Shown here: one piece after another, positions 24,581 to 33,994 of the stretch | Numbering within the stretch: position 1 is the first letter of the stretch | Layout: the number at the start of each line of letters is the position of its first letter | NCBI GenBank assembly: GCA_002390045.1 | Contig: DGSB01000096.1 | Coordinates: 2,659-46,569, forward strand | Direction of reading: 5' to 3' | Origin: Fibrobacter sp. UBA4373 | GTDB lineage: Bacteria > Fibrobacterota > Fibrobacteria > Fibrobacterales > Fibrobacteraceae | Length of the DNA stretch: 43,911 bases | The notes under the pieces: model-generated | Database searches by the model: none | Told to the model about the DNA's origin: nothing | What the model saw: the letters and a program-made list of their open reading frames with translations, nothing else | Translations under genes and position numbers: made by a program

Positions 24581-25466
24581 TGACGTCACCTCCCAAAAGA
24601 ATCCATACAATCAGCCCAATCATCACCAGGACACTAACGCCTACATTTGCCAAAAAGAAATCCCGGTTCATCGTGTCCAAATCATCGGACTTGCGAAACA
24701 AATGAATGTAAAGGATCGCTACCGCCATCAACGCAAAAACGCTCCACCAGGCGATTCCCATTTGCCAATAGATTCCAAAAATCACACAAAGCAAGAGCAT
24801 TGCCAAGTGACTCGCCAGCGCAATCTTCAGAGCCTTGGCCCTGCCAAAGCGCGCGGGTACGGAATGCAATCCCTGCTTACGGTCAATTTCTTCATCCTGC
24901 GTTGCATAGATAATGTCAAAACCGCCCATCCAAAGCATCAGAATAAACATCAAAAAAATCGGGAACGCTGCGAATTCCCCGCGGACAGCAATCCAAGCGC
25001 CCAAAGGGCTCATTCCAATGGCAAAGCCCAGATACCAGTGGCAAAGCCACGAAAAGCGTTTCCAATAGGAATAAAAGCCTAGCGCGCATAAGACCGGGAA
25101 CGAAAACGCTCCTGCCAGCGGATTCAACAACCAGGCAAATGTGCAAAAAAGTCCCGCATTCACGGCGATAAACCCCATGACCGCCTTTTTCGAAAGCGCT
25201 CCCGTCACCAAATGACGTTTCGCCGTCCGCGGATTTCCCGCATCAATCTTAGCATCGACAAGGCGATTAAAAGACATGGAGCTGTTACGTGCGGTCACCA
25301 TGCAGCCGACAATCAGCAACACGAGCTTCATAATTTGCAAAGGCTCCATATTGCGAAAGCCATTTGCCGCCACCCACATGGAACCGATGGCAAAAGGCAT
25401 CGCGAACAGCGAATGGCTAAAGCGCACCATGTGACCGTATTCTACAATTTTCGAAAAGGCACTCAT
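24567..25466 (-). CDS. mqnP: UbiA-family prenyltransferase, probable menaquinone biosynthesis
   Basis: An integral membrane prenyltransferase that joins a polyprenyl chain to an aromatic acid. Both Asp-rich motifs are present: NRLVDAKIDAGNPRT and DIIYATQDEEIDRKQGLHSVP. Eight or nine membrane helices, about 300 residues. The neighbours are UbiX-type and MenG genes, so the likely role is the futalosine (Mqn) route, where MqnP prenylates 1,4-dihydroxy-6-naphthoate. UbiA of ubiquinone synthesis is the alternative but fits an anaerobe less well. The ATG at 25464-25466 overlaps the ubiX stop (ATGA); the upstream ATG at 25481 would overlap further and is not preferred. Confidence 0.85.
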   Translation of the reverse strand: MSAFSKIVEYGHMVRFSHSLFAMPFAIGSMWVAANGFRNMEPLQIMKLVLLIVGCMVTARNSSMSFNRLVDAKIDAGNPRTAKRHLVTGALSKKAVMGFIAVNAGLFCTFAWLLNPLAGAFSFPVLCALGFYSYWKRFSWLCHWYLGFAIGMSPLGAWIAVRGEFAAFPIFLMFILMLWMGGFDIIYATQDEEIDRKQGLHSVPARFGRAKALKIALASHLAMLLLCVIFGIYWQMGIAWWSVFALMAVAILYIHLFRKSDDLDTMNRDFFLANVGVSVLVMIGLIVWILLGGDVNALR

Positions 25467-26017
25467 CTTTTTGAACCCCATTCCGGAACGATTGCATTCG
25501 GAACATCCAAATGGTTTAATATTTTGGCAACGACTGTATTCGCTAAATCTTCAATCGTCTGCGGTTTTGCGTAAAAATGCGGACTTGCGGGAATCACGAT
25601 TGCACCGGCAAGAGTCAACTGCTCCATATTTTTCAAATGGATCAGGTTGTACGGCATTTCCCGTGGAACGACAACGAGTTTTCGACGTTCTTTCAAGCAC
25701 ACGTCCGCAGCACGGGTCAGCAGGTTATCTGCAATACCGTTCGCCATTTTCCCAAGCGTTCCCATGGAACACGGTACCACGGCCATCCCTGCAAACGCAG
25801 AACTTCCACTGGCACAGCTCGCAAAAAAATTCTTCACGTCTAAAATTTCGTCGGCTTTTAAAAGAGCCGCCGTCTGCCCTTCATAATCCGCGACTTCTTT
25901 CCCGGCATCCGTCATCAACAGCGAAACGGAATGTCCGGCCTTTTGCAAATAAAACAGCGTCCTTGCCGCATAAACTGCGCCAGAAGCCCCCGTCACGCCT
26001 AGCAGATAATGGCTCAT
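25463..26017 (-). CDS. ubiX: UbiX-type flavin prenyltransferase
   Basis: Makes prenylated FMN, the cofactor of UbiD-type decarboxylases. 184 residues, normal. GVTGASGAVYAARTL is the flavin-binding start, PCSMGTLGKMANGIADNLLTRAADV the central segment, and VPREMPYNLIHLKNM and PASPHFYAKP close the active site. In the Mqn pathway it would serve the decarboxylase MqnL; no ubiD/mqnL gene is in the window. Coupled by ATGA overlaps to menG upstream and to the UbiA gene downstream. Confidence 0.95.
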   Translation of the reverse strand: MSHYLLGVTGASGAVYAARTLFYLQKAGHSVSLLMTDAGKEVADYEGQTAALLKADEILDVKNFFASCASGSSAFAGMAVVPCSMGTLGKMANGIADNLLTRAADVCLKERRKLVVVPREMPYNLIHLKNMEQLTLAGAIVIPASPHFYAKPQTIEDLANTVVAKILNHLDVPNAIVPEWGSKR

Positions 26018-26703
26018 GCCAAAACCTTTTTCTGAAGCAATACACGGTACGCAACGCCAAAGAAGCAGGGCTTTACCGAAACGGTTTCAAAACCGTTCTT
26101 TTCCGCCAGGGCACAAAAATCCTTCACCGGCAAAAAACGCAAAATGGAATTCACCAGGTATTCATACGCATCGCGTTTACCGCTAAAGATCGCCCCAAGA
26201 AACGGAATAAAAAGCGGAGCGAGACGCTTATAAAAGAATCGGTTAAAAGCCTGTCGCGGAGAAAAGAATTCAAGCACCATCAAATAACCGCCCGGCGAAA
26301 GGACCCGGCAAGATTCTTGAAGTCCGCCTTCCGCATCCGGCAAGTTGCGCATGCCAAAACCGTTCAAGACCACATCAAAAGTATTCTCTAAAAAAGGCAT
26401 TCGCATCGCATCCAGTTGCACAGGCTTTGCACAAGTCTTTTTTCCCTTCGAATACTGAAGCATCCCAAACGAAAAATCGCCGAGAATCGCCTGGGTTGGC
26501 TTCCCGACGATCCGTTCAAATTCGACCGCAAAATCTCCGGTGCCGCCACAAAGGTCCAGCAGGCGCTTTCCGGCACCCCGTTTTTTCAATTCCCGGCAAC
26601 AAGCCTTTCTCCATAAAATGTCTTGAAAACAGCTCAGCGTATGATTCAAAAAATCATAGCTTCTCGAAATATCGTCGAACATTTTACGTACAGGAGAAAA
26701 CAT
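26014..26703 (-). CDS. menG: Demethylmenaquinone methyltransferase
   Basis: The last step of menaquinone synthesis, SAM-dependent methylation (MenG/UbiE family). VRKMFDDISRSYDFLNHTLS is the family-typical N-terminus, LLDLCGGTGDFAVEFE the SAM loop, NGFGMRNLPDAEGGLQESCRVLSPGG the conserved core. 229 residues, normal. The ATG is the last triplet of a hairpin that ends the CotH transcript. There is no SD site, but TAGATT lies 6 nt ahead. It is first in the menG-ubiX-mqnP-small membrane protein operon. Confidence 0.95.
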   Translation of the reverse strand: MFSPVRKMFDDISRSYDFLNHTLSCFQDILWRKACCRELKKRGAGKRLLDLCGGTGDFAVEFERIVGKPTQAILGDFSFGMLQYSKGKKTCAKPVQLDAMRMPFLENTFDVVLNGFGMRNLPDAEGGLQESCRVLSPGGYLMVLEFFSPRQAFNRFFYKRLAPLFIPFLGAIFSGKRDAYEYLVNSILRFLPVKDFCALAEKNGFETVSVKPCFFGVAYRVLLQKKVLA

Positions 26704-26731
26704 GCCCAGAATCTAGAAAAATTCTGGGCAT
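26702..26731 (-). terminator. Hairpin ending the CotH gene and overlapping the menG start
   Basis: ATGCCCAGAAT and ATTCTGGGCAT form an 11-bp stem with an 8-nt loop. On the minus strand it is followed by TTTTCTCC, a weak U-tract. It lies 24 nt after the CotH-gene stop, and its last bases are part of the menG ATG. Confidence 0.6.
26710..26715 (-). promoter_or_regulatory. Leaderless -10 element of the menG operon
   Basis: Minus-strand TAGATT with a 6-nt spacer to the ATG at 26701-26703. It is inside the terminator hairpin (loop and 3' arm). No SD site. Confidence 0.45.
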
Positions 26732-26755
26732 TCATTTTTTACGGATTTGGAAGAA

Positions 26756-29230
26756 CTAGTTAAACTGAGCCACGAAAGAAGAGCCGTTCTGCGGAATCAC
26801 AAGACGCGGATTATCCGTAGAACCGTCTTCCCACGCCACAAACGTTCCCGTTCCCGAAGGAACAGCGGTCAAAAGCATTGCATTTCCGCCAAAGAACGTT
26901 CCCGTGTAGCTCGAAAGATTCGGAAGCAAGAATCCGTCCAAAGTAACGTAGCCGTTTCCTGTTGCGGCAATCGTCACCTGGATATCGCTAGAAAGACCGA
27001 ATTCCTCACGGTATTCTTTTCGCATCACTTCGTCGCGATCGATTCCCCAATCCTTGATGCAGGAGCCCGAATTGCTAAAGCGTCCACCGCAAGAATTCGT
27101 ATACCAACGCTCGCTCTGCTTAAAGACTCCTTGGTCAGCGGTACGCTGGTCCTCGTCAATCGACGCCGTCATCGATTCAATGATATTCGAGAGGTTCGTC
27201 CCGTTTACATAGTTTTGGAAAAGAACCGCCGATCGGTTGATGAACATCCGCTTAAAGTCCGGATTTTCGATCAATTTCACATAAAATGTGTGGAAGCAAT
27301 CCGCACTCGGCTTATTATAGCACTTGCCCGAAGCATAGCCTCCCTGCTTCACCCAGTCAAACATATTCGTCTCTTGGGTAAAACCGGCAACAGGCCACAT
27401 CCAATCAAAGCCATGGTCCAAATCATAGATCATAAACTTCCAGAGCGTATTCGGGCTCTTCCACGCTCTCACGTTATTGTTTGGCCAGTCGCCGTTATGC
27501 GAGTACATTTCCGCAGCCATATAGCTTGCAAAATTCGTCACATCCATCAAGGTTTTCAAATATTCATAAGCGGCATTGCCTTCGCCGGCAAACGACGTTT
27601 CCGAAACATAGGTAAGCAAAGCCTTGTACTCATCGACAGTGCCGTTGCTTGCTTCGATCGACTTGTTCAAATGTTTAATGACCGTCACCGTCGATGCATC
27701 GATGCCATAGTTTGTTTCCACGAAGTTCTTGTTATAGCGTTCGCGCATATCATGAACGCCCCAATAGACGCCATCATAAAAGACGATTACCTGACGGCTT
27801 CTTTGGTAATCCACACCGGCACCTTCAAGCATCGCTCCACCGGCAGCATCTGCAATGTAATCGCTGACAAAACGGTTTCCATTGTTGCGCAAATTGAAAG
27901 CCTTGAACTTGCTGTTCGCATCTTTACGCGTTTCAAACAGCGGATACTTGAGCCAGCCATCCTGATATTCTTCACGCATCGTAATCGCCACAGACTTTTT
28001 CTTTTCCAAACGGCTGTAACCGCCCATCAGAGAAATTCCCGCATCGATTTCCCAAGCCTTCGAATCGCTTGCGCTGCCATTTGCAAAGTATTCCACATGC
28101 ACCGGGAATTCCACATCGGCATAAAGACTCGTTTCATTTGGATCCACCGAATTCGGAGAAGAACCGTTTGTGCTGCCTGCTGGCGCATAGAGGTAATGGT
28201 TCTTAAAGAACTGAGAATCCACGCTGATCGAGACAACCGGCATGTTATGGATTTCTTCATTGATAAAGTACGTGTTCGTCACGATCTTATTCGTAATCAA
28301 ACCGTCCTTGAAAGCGGCACAACGAACCACAGTCGAATTTTTCAAGACGACCGCAGCTGTCATCGGAGCCGTCGACGCCGTCGGTTCCGAACCATTGAAT
28401 GTACAACGCACCGTAGATCCGTCATCCGTTGTCGGCGGCGTAATCACCACGGAATCCGAGTAGAATCCCGCATTCTGACCAAAAGCAGGCAAAGAAACAA
28501 AACCCGCAGACCCCGTACTGTTTGCATTATCTGCTTCTGGAGTCGACTTTGCGAAATAGAGCCATCCGCTCGAAGTCTTGCCCCAGCTAATGCCTGCATC
28601 CAAAACAGGGTAATTCGCCGAATCCAAAATACCGCAGCTTTCGCTCACAAGATAAACGCTTCCGCCTTCATCTTCCAACTTCCAATTCGTGTGGGTACGG
28701 AAATGCAAAGAATCCATATCCACGCCTTCAGGAGGATTTACGAGATCTCTATCCGACGCAAAAATAATGCGGTAACCCTTTGCAGGAATCGTATCGTTTC
28801 CAGCAACCCACTTACGCGGACGCGCTGTTTTTTCCACCAAAGCGAGACCGTTCAAAGCCACCGGTTCCGAACTCGAGTTATAAAGTTCAATCCAGCCCGG
28901 ATCCTTGCCGAGATCATCATACCAGTTCACGTTACCCGGCATGATCTCGTTAATCGTCACCACGGAATTTCCAACCCATGACGCCACGCAAAGCTGTTCG
29001 CTACTGCTCGAAACATTCACTGCGCCCGAAGAAGACGAAGAAACGCCTCCATGAGAGCCTGACGAGCCCGCAATCGAAGATCCGGAACCTTCCGTAGACG
29101 ATCCCGTAGAAGAGTTTCCCTGGAATTCCGCAGACGAAAGATTTTCTTCATCAACAACCAAGGCGTCTTCAGCACAAGCGGCCAAAAACAATAGCGTAAC
29201 CGCTAAAACGGCATATTTAATCGGCTTCAT
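26756..29230 (-). CDS. CotH-kinase-domain lipoprotein with lamin-tail and Ser-rich linker
   Basis: An 824-residue surface lipoprotein. Signal peptide with lipobox LFLAAC, then a Ser/Gly linker (about 30-80). A lamin-tail-like domain follows (VTINEIMPGN, WIELYNSSSEPVALNGLAL), then a chitobiase C-terminal-like segment (TVRCTFNGSEPTAS...), then the CotH core from about residue 330: MGGYSRLEKKKSVAI, FNLRNNGNRF, GVYWGVHDMRERYNK and YDLDHGFDWM. CotH proteins are atypical kinases; what this one acts on is unknown. The C-terminal 70 residues resemble bacterial InlB-type B-repeats. The ATG at 29228-29230 has GGAG ahead. Confidence 0.85.
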   Translation of the reverse strand: MKPIKYAVLAVTLLFLAACAEDALVVDEENLSSAEFQGNSSTGSSTEGSGSSIAGSSGSHGGVSSSSSGAVNVSSSSEQLCVASWVGNSVVTINEIMPGNVNWYDDLGKDPGWIELYNSSSEPVALNGLALVEKTARPRKWVAGNDTIPAKGYRIIFASDRDLVNPPEGVDMDSLHFRTHTNWKLEDEGGSVYLVSESCGILDSANYPVLDAGISWGKTSSGWLYFAKSTPEADNANSTGSAGFVSLPAFGQNAGFYSDSVVITPPTTDDGSTVRCTFNGSEPTASTAPMTAAVVLKNSTVVRCAAFKDGLITNKIVTNTYFINEEIHNMPVVSISVDSQFFKNHYLYAPAGSTNGSSPNSVDPNETSLYADVEFPVHVEYFANGSASDSKAWEIDAGISLMGGYSRLEKKKSVAITMREEYQDGWLKYPLFETRKDANSKFKAFNLRNNGNRFVSDYIADAAGGAMLEGAGVDYQRSRQVIVFYDGVYWGVHDMRERYNKNFVETNYGIDASTVTVIKHLNKSIEASNGTVDEYKALLTYVSETSFAGEGNAAYEYLKTLMDVTNFASYMAAEMYSHNGDWPNNNVRAWKSPNTLWKFMIYDLDHGFDWMWPVAGFTQETNMFDWVKQGGYASGKCYNKPSADCFHTFYVKLIENPDFKRMFINRSAVLFQNYVNGTNLSNIIESMTASIDEDQRTADQGVFKQSERWYTNSCGGRFSNSGSCIKDWGIDRDEVMRKEYREEFGLSSDIQVTIAATGNGYVTLDGFLLPNLSSYTGTFFGGNAMLLTAVPSGTGTFVAWEDGSTDNPRLVIPQNGSSFVAQFN

Positions 29231-29326
29231 CTTATCTCCAGGCCAATCCACTCATCCCGTAACACTACAAATCTACTCGAATGCACACATATTTACACTA
29301 AAATTTTGGTTTACAACAAAAAACCC

Positions 29327-29355
29327 TTGACAGGATTTCTTTTTTGATTTAACTT
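29327..29355 (+). promoter_or_regulatory. Sigma-70-type promoter of the tRNA-Phe gene
   Basis: A perfect TTGACA (29327-29332), a 17-bp spacer and TAACTT (29350-29355), 13 nt before the tRNA. The best promoter in the window; it shows that the TAnnnT form of the -10 box is in use here. Confidence 0.8.
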
Positions 29356-29368
29356 TGGCTTACCCGAT

Positions 29369-29441
<73 letters not shown>

Positions 29442-29444
29442 CTC

Positions 29445-29478
29445 CAAAAGCCCTGGAATTTTCTGGGGCTTTTGTTTT
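29445..29478 (+). terminator. Terminator-like hairpin between the two tRNA genes
   Basis: AAAAGCCC and GGGCTTTT arms, followed by TGTTTTGG. It would end the tRNA-Phe transcript or separate the two tRNAs. Confidence 0.55.
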
Positions 29479-29559
29479 GGAGGAATAGGCTAATTGGTAA
29501 GTCAGCGGTCTTGAAAACCGCCGCCGTAAGGCTTGGGGGTTCGAGTCCCTCTTCCTCCG
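29479..29559 (+). tRNA. tRNA-Ser (TGA)
   Basis: 81-nt class II tRNA: acceptor GGAGGAA/TTCCTCC, anticodon stem GCGGT/ACCGC with loop CTTGAAA (anticodon TGA), a short extra arm GCC-GTAA-GGC, T-arm GGGGG-TTCGAGT-CCCTC and discriminator G, as serine tRNAs need. The CCA end is not encoded. Confidence 0.95.
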
Positions 29560-29566
29560 CTTCAAA

Positions 29567-30277
29567 TTAAACATGCCATTCCATGGCATTGTCCGCGGCA
29601 AAATCCACATGGGCTGTCGCGCTTTCTTCGTAAAGAAGAGTACAGACTTTCGCAAATCCTCCTAAATTCTTTTTTTCAAATGCATACAGGCATGCCGTCG
29701 TTGTCGCGCCTGTCGTATAAACATCATCCACAATCACGGGAATCCTGTTCTCCGGCCAAGCGCATCTTTTCTTGACTTCAAACGCGCCCGCCACATTACA
29801 CGCCCGGCCTTCCCGCGAAAGAGTCGTTTGCGAAACCCGAAAGCTTTTCCTTTCGAGAGCCTGCAAAACAATGCCATGCATCCGCCTTGAAATCGCATGG
29901 GCAAGCCTTTCCGCCTGATTATACCCCCTTTCCCGCATACGCGCCGGATGCAACGGCACAGGCACAAAAGCAAGCGACTTTCCCCAATCATGCAGCGTTT
30001 CGTCCGTTTCCCTTTCTTGAAGCGCCATGTTCACAAGATATCCTGCAAGCCCAGGCATATTCCCATATTTTAGGCCATGCACAAGATTCTTCGTTAAAGG
30101 CGTCATCGAGTACAGGCAAAGAACATCCGGGCTCGGATGTCGCGGATTCCGTGCAAGCCTTTGCAATTCTTTCCTGCAATCCGGGCACAGCCAAGGATCC
30201 AAAGGAAGACCGCTTCGCAAGCACCCGATACAAGAGTTTCCAAAAAGAAAATTCGAAATTCCATTCCAGATCGACAC
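29567..30277 (-). CDS. comF: ComF-family phosphoribosyltransferase-like protein
   Basis: 236 residues. An N-terminal four-Cys zinc site (CIGC at 16-19, CPDC at 31-34), then the phosphoribosyltransferase fold with VPVPLHPARMRERGYNQAERLA and the PRPP loop VIVDDVYTTGATT. ComF proteins help DNA uptake in competent bacteria; many carriers are not known to be competent, and the role here is open. Start: GTG 30275-30277 with GGGAG 6 nt ahead; the longer TTG frame would begin inside the rodA terminator. The stop overlaps a small inverted repeat (ATGCCAT/ATGGCAT), a weak terminator at best. Confidence 0.9.
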   Translation of the reverse strand: MSIWNGISNFLFGNSCIGCLRSGLPLDPWLCPDCRKELQRLARNPRHPSPDVLCLYSMTPLTKNLVHGLKYGNMPGLAGYLVNMALQERETDETLHDWGKSLAFVPVPLHPARMRERGYNQAERLAHAISRRMHGIVLQALERKSFRVSQTTLSREGRACNVAGAFEVKKRCAWPENRIPVIVDDVYTTGATTTACLYAFEKKNLGGFAKVCTLLYEESATAHVDFAADNAMEWHV

Positions 30278-30289
30278 GTTTTCTCCCAA

Positions 30290-30325
30290 CAAAAAAAGAA
30301 CCTCTTTTCAAAAAGGTTCCTTTTA
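30290..30325 (-). terminator. Terminator of the mre-mrdA-rodA operon
   Basis: GGAACCT and AGGTTC arms around a loop, followed by seven T on the minus strand, 55 nt after the rodA stop and 13 nt before the comF start. Confidence 0.8.
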
Positions 30326-30379
30326 GAAAACGCCCGAACTTCCAAAACGAAGAAAAAAGTCCGAATTTCCGGTCAAATT

Positions 30380-31651
30380 TTAATTGTAATTGCTTTCGAG
30401 CTGACTTCCCTGATAACGCATATTCACAAGCAAGCCGACAAGCATCATGCACGTGAGCAAAAACGATCCGCCATACGAAAGAAACGGCAGCGGAAGTCCT
30501 GTCACAGGCATCAGTCCAAGCGTCATCGAAATATTCACCGTCATATGGAAGAAGAATATCGTGCACGTCCCCGAAACCACATGATTCACAAAAGGATCTA
30601 AATGCAGCCTACAAATCGACATTGCGCGCCATAAAAGCATAAAATACAGGAACATCACAAGAGCGCATCCGAAGAAACCAAACTGTTCCCCGAGAACGCT
30701 AAAAATAAAGTCCGTATGCTCTTCGGGCAAAAATGCCAAATTCGTCTGGGAACCTTCCCCAAATCCCTTGCCAAAAATTCCGCCGCTTCCGATAGCAACT
30801 TCCGACTGAATTACCTGATAACCAGCCCCTTTCGGATCGCGCATCGGATCGACAAAAGTCATGACGCGTTCCCGCTGGTGATGTTCCAAGGAATTCCACG
30901 CCATGGTACTTGCATAACCGCAGATGATATTCAGCGAAAGAATCAAGACGATAAATTTTCGTGGCATCTTACGGAACAGCAGAACCAAAAACACGACACA
31001 AAGCAAAAGCCCCCAAAGCACTTGCGAATACGGAATATGCGGGTACGAAAGGATCACCGACGCCACGGGGCTCAACAGCAAGAACAAATCCAACAGCGAA
31101 AGGCCTGCCCAGTAAAATCCCACCAGCGTCACCGCGGTAAAAACAAGGGCCGTGCTCAAATCCGGCTGTTTCAAAACGAGCGCAAACGGAACAATAAAAA
31201 TGGCAGCAGGCACCACAAAGGTCTTCGGCTTTAAAATATTCACCCGATGCGTCGAAAGCCATTTCGACATGGCGAGCAAAAACGTGATTTTAGCAAATTC
31301 CGACGGTTGAATTTTCAAAAAGCCCAGATCGATCCAACGGCCAGCGCCTTTCGCGCTATCCCCACCGCCAAAAGCCACAAAGGCGAGAGCCGCGACGGTC
31401 AAAAAATACAGGGGGAAAGCAACCCGCTGCCAGTAATCGATACGCACAAAGGCGAACGCTGCGGCCAAAAGGCAACCGCCGCCAAAATAAATGATCTGTT
31501 TAAACCAACGCGATGTATACCAGATAGGTTCCGTATTCACCGTCGCCGAATACACAAGCGAAATACCGATCGAAGTAAGCAAAAAGACCAAGGCCAAAAA
31601 AAGCCAGTCGACTTTCATCGAATTATTCAAAAAACGTCCGGAGCCTCTCAC
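30380..31651 (-). CDS. rodA: Rod-shape peptidoglycan glycosyltransferase RodA
   Basis: SEDS-family glycosyltransferase that polymerises lipid II during cell elongation. 423 residues with about ten membrane helices. QPDLSTALVF carries the essential Asp, IGSGGIFGKGFGEGSQT and PEEHTDFIFSVLGEQFG are the hallmark loops, and PVTGLPLPFLSYGGS is the last. The start is a GTG overlapping the mrdA stop (GTGA) with a strong SD, GGAGGTG. It ends the mreB-mreC-mreD-mrdA-rodA operon. Confidence 0.97.
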   Translation of the reverse strand: MRGSGRFLNNSMKVDWLFLALVFLLTSIGISLVYSATVNTEPIWYTSRWFKQIIYFGGGCLLAAAFAFVRIDYWQRVAFPLYFLTVAALAFVAFGGGDSAKGAGRWIDLGFLKIQPSEFAKITFLLAMSKWLSTHRVNILKPKTFVVPAAIFIVPFALVLKQPDLSTALVFTAVTLVGFYWAGLSLLDLFLLLSPVASVILSYPHIPYSQVLWGLLLCVVFLVLLFRKMPRKFIVLILSLNIICGYASTMAWNSLEHHQRERVMTFVDPMRDPKGAGYQVIQSEVAIGSGGIFGKGFGEGSQTNLAFLPEEHTDFIFSVLGEQFGFFGCALVMFLYFMLLWRAMSICRLHLDPFVNHVVSGTCTIFFFHMTVNISMTLGLMPVTGLPLPFLSYGGSFLLTCMMLVGLLVNMRYQGSQLESNYN

Positions 31652-33510
31652 GGTCGCACCTCCGTCGAATCTTTTGGATGCTTCTTCGCAAAATAGGCTT
31701 CAAGCACCTTGCGGCAAACCGGCGCCGATTTAGCGCCGCCACCACCTTGGGCTTCTTGAAGCACCGCTACGGCGATTTCCGGATCATACAACGGAGCCAC
31801 CGCCACAAACCAGGCATGAGTCTTTTCGCCTTTTTTCCATTCACCGGAGCCGGATTTACCGCCCACGCGAACATCCGGAAGTGCGGCCCGTTTTCCCGTT
31901 CCACCCGGATGGTTCACCACGGAATCCATTCCGGCAAGGAGCGTCCTGCGCGTCGATTCCGCCATATTGCCTTCAAAGATCTTTTCCGGAATATAGCGTC
32001 CAACCACATTCCCATCCACATCGCGAAGCTCTTTCATCAAATGGGGGCGGAAAACGCCTTTACCTGTCGCAATGGAACCGGCAAGGACCGCTTCCTGCAA
32101 AGGCGTCACGAGCTGTCCCTGCCCAATCGACAGGTTCAAAATCAGACCGCGCGCCCAACGCCAACCATTTCTTTTGTTGCGCGCGTTAAACGAAACGGAA
32201 TCCGGAAGCCAGCCCGACTTTTCACCGGGAATATCCACGCCAAGCTTATGGCCAAGTCCGAACCGAGAACCGAATTCATTGATGCGCTCCATTCCTAACA
32301 TCAAACCGAGCTGGTAATAATACACGTCGCAAGAAAGGCGAAGGGCATTCACCAGGTCCAAATTGCCATGAGTACCCCAACACTTCTGATACCGCGCTCC
32401 AAACGTAAAGCCACCCGTACAAGGCTTCGGCAAATGCGTCTGCCCCGTCACAAGTTGATGTTCAAGCCCCGCGCCCGAAGTGACCAATTTGAAAACCGAA
32501 GCCGGCGGATAAACTCCCGCCACCGCTCGATTCATCAGCGGGCGCGTAGAATCCAAGGCGACTTTCGCCCAGCCCTTGTTCCGTTCACGCCGTTTCAGCG
32601 AAAAGATATTCGGATCAAGGCGCGGCGAAGAAACCATCGCAAGGATTTCACCCGTTCGGGGATCCAAAGCGACAACGGCACCGCGAACCGAATCCGGGAA
32701 CGCTTCCTCCGCCGCTTTTTGAATGTCAAGATCGATGGTCGTCACCATTCCATAGCCTGGAACCGAAGGCACATTCTGCATTCCGTCAATCGTGCCCACT
32801 TCGCGTCCATAGGCGTCTACCTGCACATACTTCACACCATCTTCACCGCGGAATTCTCCATCGTACTGCTGTTCAAGGCCTTTCTGCCCCACGCGATCGC
32901 CAGAAGAATACCCCGCATATTCCGGACGTTCCAGCTGGTCGTCCGAAATTTCACCCGTATAACCGAGCAAATGCGCCGCCAAAGTTCCATATGGGTATGA
33001 ACGACGCGACTCCACCGTCGTCGTCACGCCGGGAAGTTCAAACGAGCGTTCCCGCACAATGGAAACCTGTTCTTCCGAAGCGTCTTCCAAAATGCGAAGC
33101 GTTCCATGCCCTTTCCACGAAGAACGCTGGAACATCGTATCCACAACCGCGGAATCAAAAATGGCTTCGCCCTGAGAATCCTTCATATGGATCAGGCGGT
33201 TGAACAATTCCGCCTTAGCCTCCGGCTTCATCTTGCGGATTTCAGCCGGTTTAATCACAATCTGGTAAGAGGGCCTATTCCCCACCAGCAAAGTCCCGTT
33301 CCGGTCGTAAATCAAACCGCGTTCCGCTTTCAAAACAATACGGCGTAAACGGTTTTCTTCCGAACTCTGCAAATTTTTTTCATACTGCACGTATTGCAGA
33401 TAAAGTAATCTAACGGAAAGGCACGAAAACACAAGCGCAACCGCCGCCATAAAAACAAGCGACTTCAGATTACGGCTTTGTAATTCGTTCTGCGACCGAT
33501 TATTATGCAT
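31648..33510 (-). CDS. mrdA: Penicillin-binding protein 2 (transpeptidase, elongation)
   Basis: Cross-links peptidoglycan with RodA in the elongasome. 620 residues: short cytoplasmic tail, one membrane helix (about 15-37), pedestal domain with ERGLIYDRNG, and the transpeptidase domain with the catalytic serine in PPASVFK (S338, K341), SCD as the second motif and KSG (GGKSGSGEWKKG) as the third. The KSG form in place of KTG is seen in some PBP2 proteins. Its ATG overlaps the end of mreD by 8 bp. Confidence 0.97.
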   Translation of the reverse strand: MHNNRSQNELQSRNLKSLVFMAAVALVFSCLSVRLLYLQYVQYEKNLQSSEENRLRRIVLKAERGLIYDRNGTLLVGNRPSYQIVIKPAEIRKMKPEAKAELFNRLIHMKDSQGEAIFDSAVVDTMFQRSSWKGHGTLRILEDASEEQVSIVRERSFELPGVTTTVESRRSYPYGTLAAHLLGYTGEISDDQLERPEYAGYSSGDRVGQKGLEQQYDGEFRGEDGVKYVQVDAYGREVGTIDGMQNVPSVPGYGMVTTIDLDIQKAAEEAFPDSVRGAVVALDPRTGEILAMVSSPRLDPNIFSLKRRERNKGWAKVALDSTRPLMNRAVAGVYPPASVFKLVTSGAGLEHQLVTGQTHLPKPCTGGFTFGARYQKCWGTHGNLDLVNALRLSCDVYYYQLGLMLGMERINEFGSRFGLGHKLGVDIPGEKSGWLPDSVSFNARNKRNGWRWARGLILNLSIGQGQLVTPLQEAVLAGSIATGKGVFRPHLMKELRDVDGNVVGRYIPEKIFEGNMAESTRRTLLAGMDSVVNHPGGTGKRAALPDVRVGGKSGSGEWKKGEKTHAWFVAVAPLYDPEIAVAVLQEAQGGGGAKSAPVCRKVLEAYFAKKHPKDSTEVRP

Positions 33511-33994
33511 TGCGACGATTCACACGGTCAAGACGATTCAACAGCAAAAAGCACAGAATTCCAAACAGCATCGTGTAAATACATTCCGGAAGCGTTTTGG
33601 TCAAAAAGAAAGCCGTCACGCTTTCCTGAGCGATTCCAATCAACGCATAGTAGATCAGATCGTTCAGCATAAAGGCAAGCCCGAGCAAAGCCACCTTCGT
33701 TGCCAAATTCAACCGCAAAAATTTTTCTTCAAGTTGTCCCACGCCAAAGCCAACGCACGTAAACGCGATCGTCTGCGCACCGAGCCAATCGACCGAAGCA
33801 AAAACGTCTTCGGAAAATCCCGCAAAAAATCCCCACAGCATCCCGGAAACAGGCCCATGCGAAAGCGCCATCACTACAAGGAAAATCAGAACAAAGTCCG
33901 GTTCCTGACCATAAAAGCTGATCCACGATGCAAGCGTTGTCTGCAAAACGATCGCAATGACAAAACAGATGAGATGTTTAATGAACTTCAGCAT
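33503..33994 (-). CDS. mreD: Rod-shape determining protein MreD
   Basis: 163 residues, five membrane helices, almost no loops. PDFVLIFLVVMALSHGP and GFFAGFSEDVF match MreD. It links MreC to the elongasome. Overlaps mreC by 17 bp and mrdA by 8 bp; GGAG lies ahead of the ATG. Identity also rests on operon position, since MreD is poorly conserved. Confidence 0.93.
   Translation of the reverse strand: MLKFIKHLICFVIAIVLQTTLASWISFYGQEPDFVLIFLVVMALSHGPVSGMLWGFFAGFSEDVFASVDWLGAQTIAFTCVGFGVGQLEEKFLRLNLATKVALLGLAFMLNDLIYYALIGIAQESVTAFFLTKTLPECIYTMLFGILCFLLLNRLDRVNRRNA

Noticed and set aside
26747..28981. Plus-strand reading frame of 744 codons
   Set aside because: Antisense shadow of the CotH lipoprotein gene; Arg/His-rich with no domain. 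The sense frame has signal peptide, domains and SD site.
29570..29589. Inverted repeat ATGCCAT/ATGGCAT as a tRNA or comF terminator
   Set aside because: Short stem inside the comF 3' end, and no proper T-run on either side.
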